This document shows, piece after piece, positions 1 through 6,039 of a stretch of 7,496 nt of DNA. Position 1 is the first letter of the stretch. Each line of letters starts with the position of its first letter. A program made the position numbers and the translations under genes. Origin of the DNA: Chloroflexia bacterium (lineage in GTDB: Bacteria > Chloroflexota > Chloroflexia > Thermobaculales > Thermobaculaceae); assembly GCA_013695265.1 (NCBI GenBank), contig JACDAU010000198.1, positions 1 to 7,496 of the forward strand, read 5' to 3'. The notes under the pieces were generated by a model that saw nothing but the letters and a program-made list of their open reading frames with translations, was not told the origin of the DNA and ran no database searches.

Positions 1-119
1 TGGTCGGCGATATCGATCAGGCGCTCGCGAAGGCTCGCGATATGTCTGGTGAGGACGACGACTCGGCGGAGGAGGATACGGCCGACAGTGACGGCAACGG
101 AGACACCACGAACCAGTAA
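1..119 (+). CDS. atpD: ATP synthase F1 subunit beta, C-terminal end (partial)
   Basis: This is the 3' end of a gene entering from the left, read in the frame starting at base 3 and ending at TAA 117-119. The first visible residues, VGDIDQALAKARDM, match the usual last helix of the F1 beta subunit (family pattern MVGTIDEAxEKA), and the two leading bases fit the end of the preceding Met codon. Beta is the catalytic subunit of the membrane-bound F1Fo ATP synthase, making ATP from ADP and phosphate at the alpha-beta interfaces. The next gene, atpC, supports the call because atpD-atpC is a conserved order. Oddity: after the normal end of the family the protein continues for about 24 residues that are almost all Asp, Glu, Ser, Thr, Gly and Asn, with a run of three Asp. 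The nucleotide-binding part is outside the window, so the name rests on this short tail plus context. Confidence 0.85.
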   Translation, partial: VGDIDQALAKARDMSGEDDDSAEEDTADSDGNGDTTNQ

Positions 120-151
120 GCAGCAGCAACTCGATCATTGTTGATGGGCAC

Positions 152-180
152 GAGGGGGTGGACTCGCCGTCCATCCCCTC
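152..180 (+). other. Stem-loop in the atpD-atpC gap
   Basis: GAGGGGGTGGA (152-162) pairs with TCCATCCCCTC (170-180) around a 7-base loop. All 11 positions pair in RNA, one of them as G-U. No T-run follows, so it is not a classical intrinsic terminator. It begins 32 bases after the atpD stop and ends 129 bases before the atpC start. It could be an RNA-processing or stability element, or could tune epsilon expression relative to beta; this role is inference. Confidence 0.6.
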
Positions 181-309
181 CGGTCGTGGGCGAGAGTACA
201 GCTTCGAGCCTCACACACCGATGGCGAATGCTTGATGATAGAATAAACGGTTGCGGCTGGCGTCAAAGCGCGTCGGTTCGCTTCTCGTGAGGGAACGGGA
301 GGAAAGATA

Positions 310-738
310 ATGCCGCTGCACCTGGAAATCGTCACCGCCGAGCGTGTGGTGTATGCTGAGGATGTTGACATGGTTGTCGCACCGGGGCTGGAGGGTGCGC
401 TCGGTATTCTGCCCCGGCACGCGCCGCTGATGAGCGTCCTCGGCATCGGGGAGCTTCGTATTACACAGGGTGGTCAGGAGACGGGACTGGCCATCGGCGG
501 GGGGTTCTTGGAGGTGTTGGACGACCGGGTTACGGTTCTGGCCGACAGCGCGGAGCGCGCGGACGAGATCGACGATGCGAGGGCAGAGGAGGCGCACCGT
601 CGAGCCGAGCACCTGCTCGCAAATCGCGACCAGGTGGAGTCAGCGGCCGCGCTCGAAGCATCTCTGCGGCGTGCGCAGCTCCGCCTGCGCGTGTCTCGCC
701 GGAGGCGGAACGTCCGCGGCGACCGGCCGACTCCGTAG
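310..738 (+). CDS. atpC: ATP synthase F1 subunit epsilon
   Basis: 142 residues, normal to slightly long for bacterial epsilon. It is part of the F1Fo central stalk, couples rotation to the c-ring and can inhibit ATP hydrolysis through its C-terminal arm. The N-terminal beta-sandwich (about 1-84) has the family signature GALGILPRHAPLMSVLGIGEL at residues 29-49. The helical hairpin (about 85-131) follows and is rich in Arg, Ala and Glu. Residues 87-92, IDDARA, match the I/L-D-x-x-R-A motif linked to ATP binding by the arm in the Bacillus PS3 homologue. The last residues form a short Arg-rich tail. The ATG at 310 is preceded by GGGAGG (297-302) with 7 bases of spacing, so the start is secure. 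The gene follows atpD after an unusually long 190-base gap and is followed by mreB after 29 bases. Confidence 0.95.
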   Translation: MPLHLEIVTAERVVYAEDVDMVVAPGLEGALGILPRHAPLMSVLGIGELRITQGGQETGLAIGGGFLEVLDDRVTVLADSAERADEIDDARAEEAHRRAEHLLANRDQVESAAALEASLRRAQLRLRVSRRRRNVRGDRPTP

Positions 739-767
739 GTCACTGATATAGAGCCGCATCGGAGAAC

Positions 768-1778
768 GTGTTGATCTTTTCCAAGAGGATAGGCATAGAC
801 CTGGGCACGGCAAACGTGCTCGTCTTTGTAAAAGGTAAGGGCATCGTCATCAATGAGCCCTCCGTTGTCGCGATTAGCACGAAGGATGGTTCAATACGGG
901 CGGTTGGTGCGGATGCGCGCGACATGCTCGGACGCGTGCCGGAAACGATCGAGGTCGTGCGTCCGATGCGGAACGGCGTCATCGCCGATTACGTGATCAC
1001 GGAGCAGATGCTCAAGCACTTTATCGGCAAGGCGGCGGGACGCTTCTCACTCGGCGGTCCCGAGGTGATGATCTGCATTCCTGCGGGGGTGACGACGGTC
1101 GAGATGCGCGCCGTGCGCGATGCCGCGCTCAATGCCGGCGCGAAGCATGCGTGGCTGATTCGCGAGCCACTAGCCGCCGCGATCGGCGCGAACGTGCCCG
1201 TTGCCAGCCCAAGCGGCAACCTGATCCTCGACATTGGGGGCGGCACGACAGAGGTCGCGGTGATCGCACTCAACGGCATCGTGGTCGGCAACTCCGTGCG
1301 CATCGGCGGAAACAAGATCGACGACCAGATCGTGAACTATATGAAGCGCAAGTACAGCCTGATGGTCGGCGACCGCACCGCCGAGGAGATCAAGATCGCC
1401 ATTGGCAGTGCGGTTCGCACCGAGGATAACGAGAGCATGCCGGTGAAGGGTCGCGATCAGGTATCCGGTTTGCCTCGCACCGTCACGATCACCTCTCACG
1501 AGGTGACGGACGCGATCCGTGAGCCGCTCCAGAGTATCGTCGGCGCAGTACAGTCTGTGCTCGAAGAGACGCCGCCAGAGCTCGCGTCGGACATCATCGA
1601 TAAGGGGATGGTGCTTACGGGTGGTGGCGCGCTGTTGCGAAACATCGATCAACTCCTTGCCAGCTCGACGGGAGTGCCTTGCTATGTCGCAGATAGCCCG
1701 CTCAACTGCGTGGCATTGGGTACGGGAGTAGCGCTCGACCATCTCGATATCCTGCGTGACAGCCTCTCAGATGAGTAG
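768..1778 (+). CDS. mreB: Rod-shape cytoskeletal actin homologue, MreB/Mbl family
   Basis: 336 residues, the normal family length. MreB polymerises with ATP into membrane-associated filaments that direct the elongasome and set cell width. The actin-fold motifs are present in order: phosphate-1 IDLGTA (10-15), the conserved VKGKGIVINEPSVVA block (21-35), the REP of connect-1 with likely catalytic Glu133, phosphate-2 DIGGGTTE (155-162), the adenosine motif TGGGALL (284-290) and connect-2 around ALGTG (316-320). The N-terminal LIFSKRI is a plausible membrane-contacting segment. The start is GTG 768; TTG at 771 is an alternative and lies at a better distance (6 bases) from the GGAG at 761-764. 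The opening sequence resembles Mbl as much as MreB, so the exact paralogue name is uncertain. The 3' end overlaps the rodA start, suggesting coupling. mreC and mreD are not next to it. Confidence 0.95.
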   Translation: MLIFSKRIGIDLGTANVLVFVKGKGIVINEPSVVAISTKDGSIRAVGADARDMLGRVPETIEVVRPMRNGVIADYVITEQMLKHFIGKAAGRFSLGGPEVMICIPAGVTTVEMRAVRDAALNAGAKHAWLIREPLAAAIGANVPVASPSGNLILDIGGGTTEVAVIALNGIVVGNSVRIGGNKIDDQIVNYMKRKYSLMVGDRTAEEIKIAIGSAVRTEDNESMPVKGRDQVSGLPRTVTITSHEVTDAIREPLQSIVGAVQSVLEETPPELASDIIDKGMVLTGGGALLRNIDQLLASSTGVPCYVADSPLNCVALGTGVALDHLDILRDSLSDE

Positions 1779-2931
1779 CATCGCGTTTCGGCGGGGCCGG
1801 TCGACCGGCTTGCGCGCGATTGGCAGTTCCGACACTGGTCTCCTCAAGCACTTCGACTGGGTCATGTTCTCCGCGACACTGCTCATTGTGGCTTTCGGCA
1901 TCATGATGATCTACAGTACGACTACCGCAGCCGGTCCGCTGGTGCTCAACCTCGTCGTGTTGAAGCAGGCGATCTACGCAGTGGTTGGCCTGGTCCTTAT
2001 GGGTATCCTGGCACGGATAGATTACCGGTTTCTCGCGAACTGGACCTGGGTCATCTATGGTTTGGCGATGGTGTTGCTTGTTTTGATCTTCGTAATCGGG
2101 CGCGAGACCTTCGGTTCAACCCGGTGGATAGACGTCGGCCCGGTCGCGCTGCAGCCAAGCGAGCTGGCGAAGTTGGCGATGGTGCTAGTGCTCGCGAGGT
2201 TTCTGGCCGAAAGACCGCGAGGCCGCTCGAATCTCTTCCGCTTCCTTGTTTCGCTGGCTCTCATCGGTCTGCCCTTTGGACTCGTGTTTTTGCAGCCGGA
2301 TTTGGGCACCTCGCTCGTGCTGGTCGCGATCTGGGTGGCGCTGACGCTCGTATCGGGTACCCGCTGGAAGTATCTCGCGACGCTCGTGGCACTTGCCGTC
2401 CCTGGGGGGCTGGTGGCGTGGCTCTGGCTGCTTCGTCCATATCAAATCGCCCGCGTGATCGTCTTTCTGAACCCCGAAGCCTCCGCGCTTGATGGTGGCT
2501 ACAATATCATTCAGGCCCGCATCTCCATGGGCAACGGCGGACTCTCGGGGCAGGGCTTTATGGGGGGCACTCAGGGCCAACTGGACTACTTGCGCGTGCA
2601 GCATACGGACTTCATCGCTTCCGTGATTGGCGAGGAGTTCGGCTTCCTTGGGATGATCGCGCTGCTGATCGTATACGGTTTGCTCTTGTGGCGGATGATC
2701 CGCGTCGCACGGCTCGCCCGCGACGAGTATGGGGAACTGATCGCTGCGGGAATAACGACGATCTTTCTGTTTCAGATCTTTGTGAACGTCGGCATGAATA
2801 TGCAGCTTATGCCCGTGACCGGCATCCCGCTCCCGCTGATTTCGTATGGCGGCAGCTCGCTCGTAACCTTACTTGCCGCCCAGGGTATCCTGCAAAGTAT
2901 ACTGCTGCGGCATAAGAAGCTCAACACATAG
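1771..2931 (+). CDS. rodA: SEDS peptidoglycan glycosyltransferase RodA (FtsW/RodA/SpoVE family)
   Basis: 386 residues from ATG 1771, a typical polytopic SEDS protein that polymerises lipid II into glycan strands with a class B PBP partner. About ten hydrophobic segments are visible from residue 31 to 380. Signatures are STRWIDVGPVALQPSE (116-131) with the conserved Trp119, QPDLGTSLVL (175-184), QHTDFIASVIGEEFG (277-291) containing the essential Asp280, and the C-terminal GIPLPLISYGGSSL (351-364). The first 28 residues are basic and cytoplasmic. ATG 1771 overlaps the mreB stop by 8 bases; GTG 1756 in the same frame would add five residues. Neither has a clear Shine-Dalgarno site, which fits translational coupling to mreB. 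RodA is preferred over FtsW because of the mreB neighbour, but sequence alone does not fully separate the two. No partner PBP is present. Confidence 0.93.
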   Translation: MSSIAFRRGRSTGLRAIGSSDTGLLKHFDWVMFSATLLIVAFGIMMIYSTTTAAGPLVLNLVVLKQAIYAVVGLVLMGILARIDYRFLANWTWVIYGLAMVLLVLIFVIGRETFGSTRWIDVGPVALQPSELAKLAMVLVLARFLAERPRGRSNLFRFLVSLALIGLPFGLVFLQPDLGTSLVLVAIWVALTLVSGTRWKYLATLVALAVPGGLVAWLWLLRPYQIARVIVFLNPEASALDGGYNIIQARISMGNGGLSGQGFMGGTQGQLDYLRVQHTDFIASVIGEEFGFLGMIALLIVYGLLLWRMIRVARLARDEYGELIAAGITTIFLFQIFVNVGMNMQLMPVTGIPLPLISYGGSSLVTLLAAQGILQSILLRHKKLNT

Positions 2932-3026
2932 CCCTGCTAGAATGCAGAACGAATGGCGGCTACTGCAGCCAGTTATAACGACAGCGTGAATCATCTGTTC
3001 CCGCCCACCGTATCGACCATCCACAC

Positions 3027-3032
3027 AAGGAG
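3027..3032 (+). promoter_or_regulatory. Ribosome-binding site of the Uma2-family gene
   Basis: AAGGAG lies 7 bases before ATG 3040. It favours that start over the in-frame ATG at 2953, which has no ribosome-binding site and would add 29 residues lacking family similarity. Confidence 0.7.
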
Positions 3033-3039
3033 TCCATCC

Positions 3040-3663
3040 ATGAGCGTCGCGAAGCAAGAGAAGACTCTGGTGACTGCCGAGGAACTCTGGGAGATGCCTG
3101 AGGCGCCGGGCAAGCGGTTTGAGCTAGTCGGTGGGGAGTTGGTTGAGATGCCCGGAGCAGGTGCGGTCCACGGTCTGATTGTCGAGTTACTATTGCGGCT
3201 GATCGGCGCATACGTCCGCGACCACGACCGGGGCGTCGCTCTCGGCGATGGTACTGGGTACCTCCTGCGCCGAGATCCCGATCGGCTGCGCAGCCCCGAC
3301 GTATCGTTCGTATCGTGGGAGCGGGTGGATGGAGGGGAAGTGCCAGATGAGGGCTTCTGGCAAATCGCCCCGGATTTGGCGGTCGAGGTGGTGTCACCCG
3401 GAGACCGGGCCGACGATGTACACGACAAAGTACAGGAATATCTGGAGGCGGGCACGCTGATGGTCCTGGTGCTGTGGCCGCGACGGCGATCTATCACTGT
3501 GTACCAGCCTGGCGCGATTGTCTGGGAACTCCGCGCAGAGGACGAGCTTGATGGTGGCGACGTGCTTCCGGGCTTTCGGGTGAAGGTCAGTACCCTGTTC
3601 GCGGTGCGCAGGCGCCGAGAGAATGACGCGCCAAGCGGTGCAGAGCGCGTGGCGCACGCGTGA
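3040..3663 (+). CDS. Uma2-family putative restriction endonuclease-like protein
   Basis: 207 residues, close to the roughly 190 usual for Uma2 (DUF820), a PD-(D/E)XK nuclease-fold family of unproven function that is strongly expanded in Cyanobacteria and Chloroflexota. The typical opening TAEELWEMPEAPGKRFELVGGELVEM (12-37), the SPDVSFV strand with candidate metal ligand Asp87 (85-91), PDLAVEVVSPGDR with Glu116 (111-123), the helix containing Lys130, and a closing VLPGFRVKVSTLF (175-187) are all present. The core therefore looks intact. Oddity: the usual VDP after the second catalytic strand is replaced by LWP near residue 145, so one conserved acidic residue is missing. The tail (190-207) is basic, then polar. 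The gene sits between rodA and gatC on the same strand, 17 bases before gatC, and has no functional link to either that I can see. No transposon ends or toxin-antitoxin partner are visible. Confidence 0.9.
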   Translation: MSVAKQEKTLVTAEELWEMPEAPGKRFELVGGELVEMPGAGAVHGLIVELLLRLIGAYVRDHDRGVALGDGTGYLLRRDPDRLRSPDVSFVSWERVDGGEVPDEGFWQIAPDLAVEVVSPGDRADDVHDKVQEYLEAGTLMVLVLWPRRRSITVYQPGAIVWELRAEDELDGGDVLPGFRVKVSTLFAVRRRRENDAPSGAERVAHA

Positions 3664-3666
3664 GGC

Positions 3667-3675
3667 AGGAGGAGG
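3667..3675 (+). promoter_or_regulatory. Ribosome-binding site of gatC
   Basis: AGGAGGAGG, a very strong Shine-Dalgarno sequence, ends 5 bases before GTG 3681. It decides for the GTG start over GTG 3660, which would place this site inside the coding region. Confidence 0.8.
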
Positions 3676-3680
3676 CGACC

Positions 3681-3977
3681 GTGGAACTGACACTGGAGGA
3701 CGTGCGGCATATCGCGACGCTCGCGCGCATCGGACTCACAACGGAGGAGATGGAGACGCTGCGTGGGCAGCTAGGTGACATTCTCGCCCACGTGAGCCAG
3801 CTCAACGAACTCGACACGGAGGCGATACCGCCCACCGCGCAGGTGCTGGCACTGAGCGACGTACTCGCGGCGGACGAACCGCGACCGAGCTACTCCGTGG
3901 ACGAGATGCTCGCCAACGCGCCGGAACGTGAGGGGAACTATTTCAGAACAAAGGCGGTGCTTGGTTATGAGACGTGA
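3681..3977 (+). CDS. gatC: Asp-tRNA(Asn)/Glu-tRNA(Gln) amidotransferase subunit C
   Basis: 98 residues, the normal size for GatC, the small subunit that wraps around GatA and stabilises the GatCAB complex. GatCAB converts misacylated Glu-tRNA(Gln) and/or Asp-tRNA(Asn) to the correct amidated tRNA using ammonia from glutamine. The N-terminal helices have the classic LTLEDVRHIATLARIGLT pattern (3-20), then a helix with LGDILAHVSQLNELDTE (31-47), and a C-terminal half with the usual D-x-x-R-PS (65-70) and the A-N-A-P-E-R-E-G-N-YF-R-T-K-A-V-L ending (78-94). The GTG start is set by the excellent ribosome-binding site at 3667-3675. The gene overlaps gatA by 11 bases, which indicates co-translation. 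Confidence 0.95.
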   Translation: MELTLEDVRHIATLARIGLTTEEMETLRGQLGDILAHVSQLNELDTEAIPPTAQVLALSDVLAADEPRPSYSVDEMLANAPEREGNYFRTKAVLGYET

Positions 3978-5454
3978 GAGCCTGGTTCCCGGAGGCGTGA
4001 CGGTCGGGGATCTGCGGCGCCTGCTCGACGCGCGCGAACTGTCCTCGGTGGAGATAACCGAGGCTTACCTGGCGCGTATAGCTGCGGTGGATGACCGGGT
4101 CCGGTCGTTCATCACAGTCACCGGAGACCTCGCGCTGGAGCAGGCCAGGCAAGCGGATCGGCGGCTCGCGGCGGGCGAGACTAGTCCGGTGCTCGGTGTG
4201 CCGATGGCGCTCAAGGATCTGCTCTCGACTGCGGGCATCGCGACGACTTGCGGTTCCCGAATCCTACGGGGATACCACCCGCCCTATGATGCCACGGTGT
4301 ATGCACGCCTCCGCGACGCCGGTGCGGTGTTACTTGGCAAGCTCAACATGGATGAGTTCGCAATGGGCAGCTCCACGGAAAACTCCGCACTTGCCATCAC
4401 CGCAAACCCGTGGGATCTGGCGACCGTGCCCGGCGGGAGCAGTGGTGGTGCCGCAGCGGCGGTGGCGGCGGGCGAGGCGGCGTTCACGCTTGGCTCCGAT
4501 ACCGGCGGCAGCGTTCGCCAGCCAGCCTCTTTGTGTGGCGTCGTGGGACTGAAGCCGACGTATGGCAGGGTGTCGCGCTTCGGACTCATCGCGTTCGCGA
4601 GCTCGCTCGACCAGATCGGTCCATTGACCCATACCGTTGCGGACGCCGCGCTGGTGCTCTCCGTGATCGCAGGCCATGATCCGCTTGATTCCACAAGCGC
4701 ACCCGTCGAGGTGCCGGACCTTCCGACGCAGCTTGGAGCGGACCTGCGTGGACTGCGCGTCGGCGTGCCGGCGGAGTACTTCATTGCGGGCACGGAGCCT
4801 GGGGTCGAGTCCGCCGTTCGCGAGGGGATCGCCCAGCTTGAGCGGCTTGGCGCGGCACTCGTGGAGGTGTCGCTGCCGAGCACAGGCTATGCGCTCTCCA
4901 CGTATTACATCATCGCGCCTGCCGAAGTGTCCTCGAACCTCAGCCGGTACGATGGCGTGAAGTATGGCTACCGAAGCGACGATGGTGTAGACCTGATCGA
5001 GACCTATCTCTCCACGCGCGATCAGGGATTCGGCGCGGAGGTGAAGCGCCGCATCATGGTCGGGACGTACGCCCTCTCCAGCGGCTACTATGACGCGTAC
5101 TACCTCAAGGCGCAGAAGGTGCGCACGCTTATCAAGGCGGAGTTTGACGCGGCGTTCGAGCGGTGTGACGTGATCGCATCACCGACGAGTCCGAGTGTCG
5201 CGTTCAAGATCGGATCGCGGACTGCTGATCCAATCGCGATGTATCTCTCGGACGTATTCACCATCCCCGCGAGTATGGCCGGCATCCCGGCGATCAGCGT
5301 GCCGTGTGGATCCTCGGACGGACTGCCCGTAGGTATGCAGCTCATCGGACGCGCCTTCGACGAGGCCACGCTCCTTCGCGCCGCGCATGCGTACGAACGC
5401 AGTACGGAGTGGCACAAGCGGCAGCCAGCACTCGTGGCCTCCGCCGGCGGTTGA
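3967..5454 (+). CDS. gatA: Asp-tRNA(Asn)/Glu-tRNA(Gln) amidotransferase subunit A
   Basis: 495 residues from ATG 3967, normal for GatA (about 485). It is the amidase-signature subunit that hydrolyses glutamine and sends ammonia to GatB, where tRNA-bound Glu or Asp is amidated. The Ser-cisSer-Lys triad is intact: Lys83 in ALKDLLS, Ser158 in GGSSGG (156-161) and nucleophile Ser182 in SDTGGSVRQPA (177-187). The spacing between the three equals that in known GatA enzymes. GKLNMDEFAMGSSTENSA (124-141) and the closing PVGMQLIGRAFDEATLL are also typical. The start ATG 3967 overlaps the gatC end (TGA 3975-3977) and has only a weak upstream GGTG. GTG 3928 would add 13 residues but has no ribosome-binding site. 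gatB is not in the window and must be elsewhere. GatCAB implies that at least one of GlnRS or AsnRS is absent or supplemented in this organism. Confidence 0.96.
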   Translation: MRRESLVPGGVTVGDLRRLLDARELSSVEITEAYLARIAAVDDRVRSFITVTGDLALEQARQADRRLAAGETSPVLGVPMALKDLLSTAGIATTCGSRILRGYHPPYDATVYARLRDAGAVLLGKLNMDEFAMGSSTENSALAITANPWDLATVPGGSSGGAAAAVAAGEAAFTLGSDTGGSVRQPASLCGVVGLKPTYGRVSRFGLIAFASSLDQIGPLTHTVADAALVLSVIAGHDPLDSTSAPVEVPDLPTQLGADLRGLRVGVPAEYFIAGTEPGVESAVREGIAQLERLGAALVEVSLPSTGYALSTYYIIAPAEVSSNLSRYDGVKYGYRSDDGVDLIETYLSTRDQGFGAEVKRRIMVGTYALSSGYYDAYYLKAQKVRTLIKAEFDAAFERCDVIASPTSPSVAFKIGSRTADPIAMYLSDVFTIPASMAGIPAISVPCGSSDGLPVGMQLIGRAFDEATLLRAAHAYERSTEWHKRQPALVASAGG

Positions 5455-5479
5455 TACCGTCCTCAGCGGATCGTACTAT
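5451..5479 (+). promoter_or_regulatory. Candidate sigma-70-type promoter for the divIC-like gene
   Basis: TTGATA (5451-5456, five of six to the -35 consensus) and TACTAT (5474-5479, four of six to the -10) are separated by exactly 17 bases. The -35 box contains the gatA stop codon. Transcription would begin near 5486, leaving a leader of about 75 bases before GTG 5562. It is the best-spaced pair I found in the window, but it is predicted by eye only. Confidence 0.45.
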
Positions 5480-5545
5480 CGATGGGAGAGACACAACGTG
5501 GGGAACGCGTCGGACGAACCGCGCCCTTCGATACCCCGTACACTT

Positions 5546-5555
5546 GGAGGAGAGG
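5546..5555 (+). promoter_or_regulatory. Ribosome-binding site of the divIC-like gene
   Basis: GGAGGAGAGG ends 6 bases before GTG 5562. It chooses that start over upstream in-frame codons that lie inside gatA. Confidence 0.75.
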
Positions 5556-5561
5556 CGCACT

Positions 5562-5978
5562 GTGCTGAACGCAGCTCTGTTCCGGGACCATCGTTCGCAA
5601 CTCGCGAAATTGGTGCTCCTGATGTGCGGCCTGTACTTTGCGCTCGCGTTCACTGGGCAGGCCTGGAAGGCGCGGGGCCTGGGCGAGCGACTTGCTGCGG
5701 AGCGTGCCGTGCTCGCCGAACAGCAGGCAGTCAACGCTCGCCTGCAGGCACGCGTGGACTTCCTCAACGGGCCGGGATACGAGAAATACGTCGAGCGAAC
5801 GGCGCGGGACCAGCTTGGGATGACGAAACCCGGCGACGTCTCACTCTTCATCGTACCCGATGCCAACGCCCCGAAGGTGGAGCCATCCGTGCCGCTGCCA
5901 CACCGGGAACGGAAGCCCGTGGCCGCAGCGCCCGCGCAGCCGGTGTGGCGGCAGTGGGTGGCGATCTTCCTCCCGTAA
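5562..5978 (+). CDS. Septum formation initiator, DivIC/FtsB family
   Basis: 138 residues from GTG 5562. The family consists of small bitopic membrane proteins that form a coiled-coil complex with FtsL/DivIB-type partners and activate septal peptidoglycan synthesis. The architecture fits exactly: a basic cytoplasmic start, one membrane helix (about 14-32, LAKLVLLMCGLYFALAF), a coiled coil rich in Glu, Ala, Gln and Leu (about 40-69), then the family signature YVERTARDQLGMTKPGDVSLF (76-96). After this comes an atypical extension: a Pro/Ala/basic linker (about 100-127) and a short hydrophobic end with two Trp and IFLP (128-138). The gene is 107 bases after gatA and has its own candidate promoter. 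A GC-rich inverted repeat follows the stop directly. DivIC-type genes are often near eno in Gram-positive lineages; here eno lies close by but convergent. I cannot tell FtsB from DivIC by sequence, so no symbol is given. Confidence 0.87.
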   Translation: MLNAALFRDHRSQLAKLVLLMCGLYFALAFTGQAWKARGLGERLAAERAVLAEQQAVNARLQARVDFLNGPGYEKYVERTARDQLGMTKPGDVSLFIVPDANAPKVEPSVPLPHRERKPVAAAPAQPVWRQWVAIFLP

Positions 5979-5979
5979 C

Positions 5980-5997
5980 GCAGGGCCACGGCCCTGC
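5980..5997 (+). repeat. Perfect GC-rich inverted repeat after the divIC-like gene
   Basis: GCAGGGCC (5980-5987) and GGCCCTGC (5990-5997) are exact reverse complements with 2 bases between them. As RNA this gives a 7-bp stem with a four-base CACG loop, starting 2 bases after the TAA stop. No T-run follows on either strand, so it is more likely a 3'-end stabiliser, pause or protein-binding dyad than an intrinsic terminator. Confidence 0.55.
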
Positions 5998-6039
5998 CCT
6001 GGTGGACGCCGAGTTCTGCATGCGTGGCGTCACCGCTCC

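Noticed and set aside
2938..2979. Possible -10 boxes TAGAAT (2938-2943) and TATAAC (2974-2979) upstream of the Uma2 gene
   Set aside because: No acceptable -35 sequence 16-18 bases upstream of either, so a promoter is not supported by sequence alone.
2953..3039. Extended N-terminus for the Uma2 protein from ATG 2953
   Set aside because: No ribosome-binding site there, and the additional 29 residues are not like the family; AAGGAG before ATG 3040 explains the start.
2991..3710. Minus-strand open frame of 239 residues
   Set aside because: Lies opposite the Uma2 gene, has Ser/Arg/Pro-rich low-quality composition and no ribosome-binding site; the plus-strand frame has clear family motifs.
3040..3977. 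Toxin-antitoxin or defence island around Uma2
   Set aside because: The adjacent small gene is a clear GatC, not an antitoxin, and no other defence-type gene is present.
5441..5450. CCGCCGGCGG palindrome at the end of gatA
   Set aside because: Has no loop and lies in Gly/Ala codons; in GC-rich coding DNA this is expected by chance.
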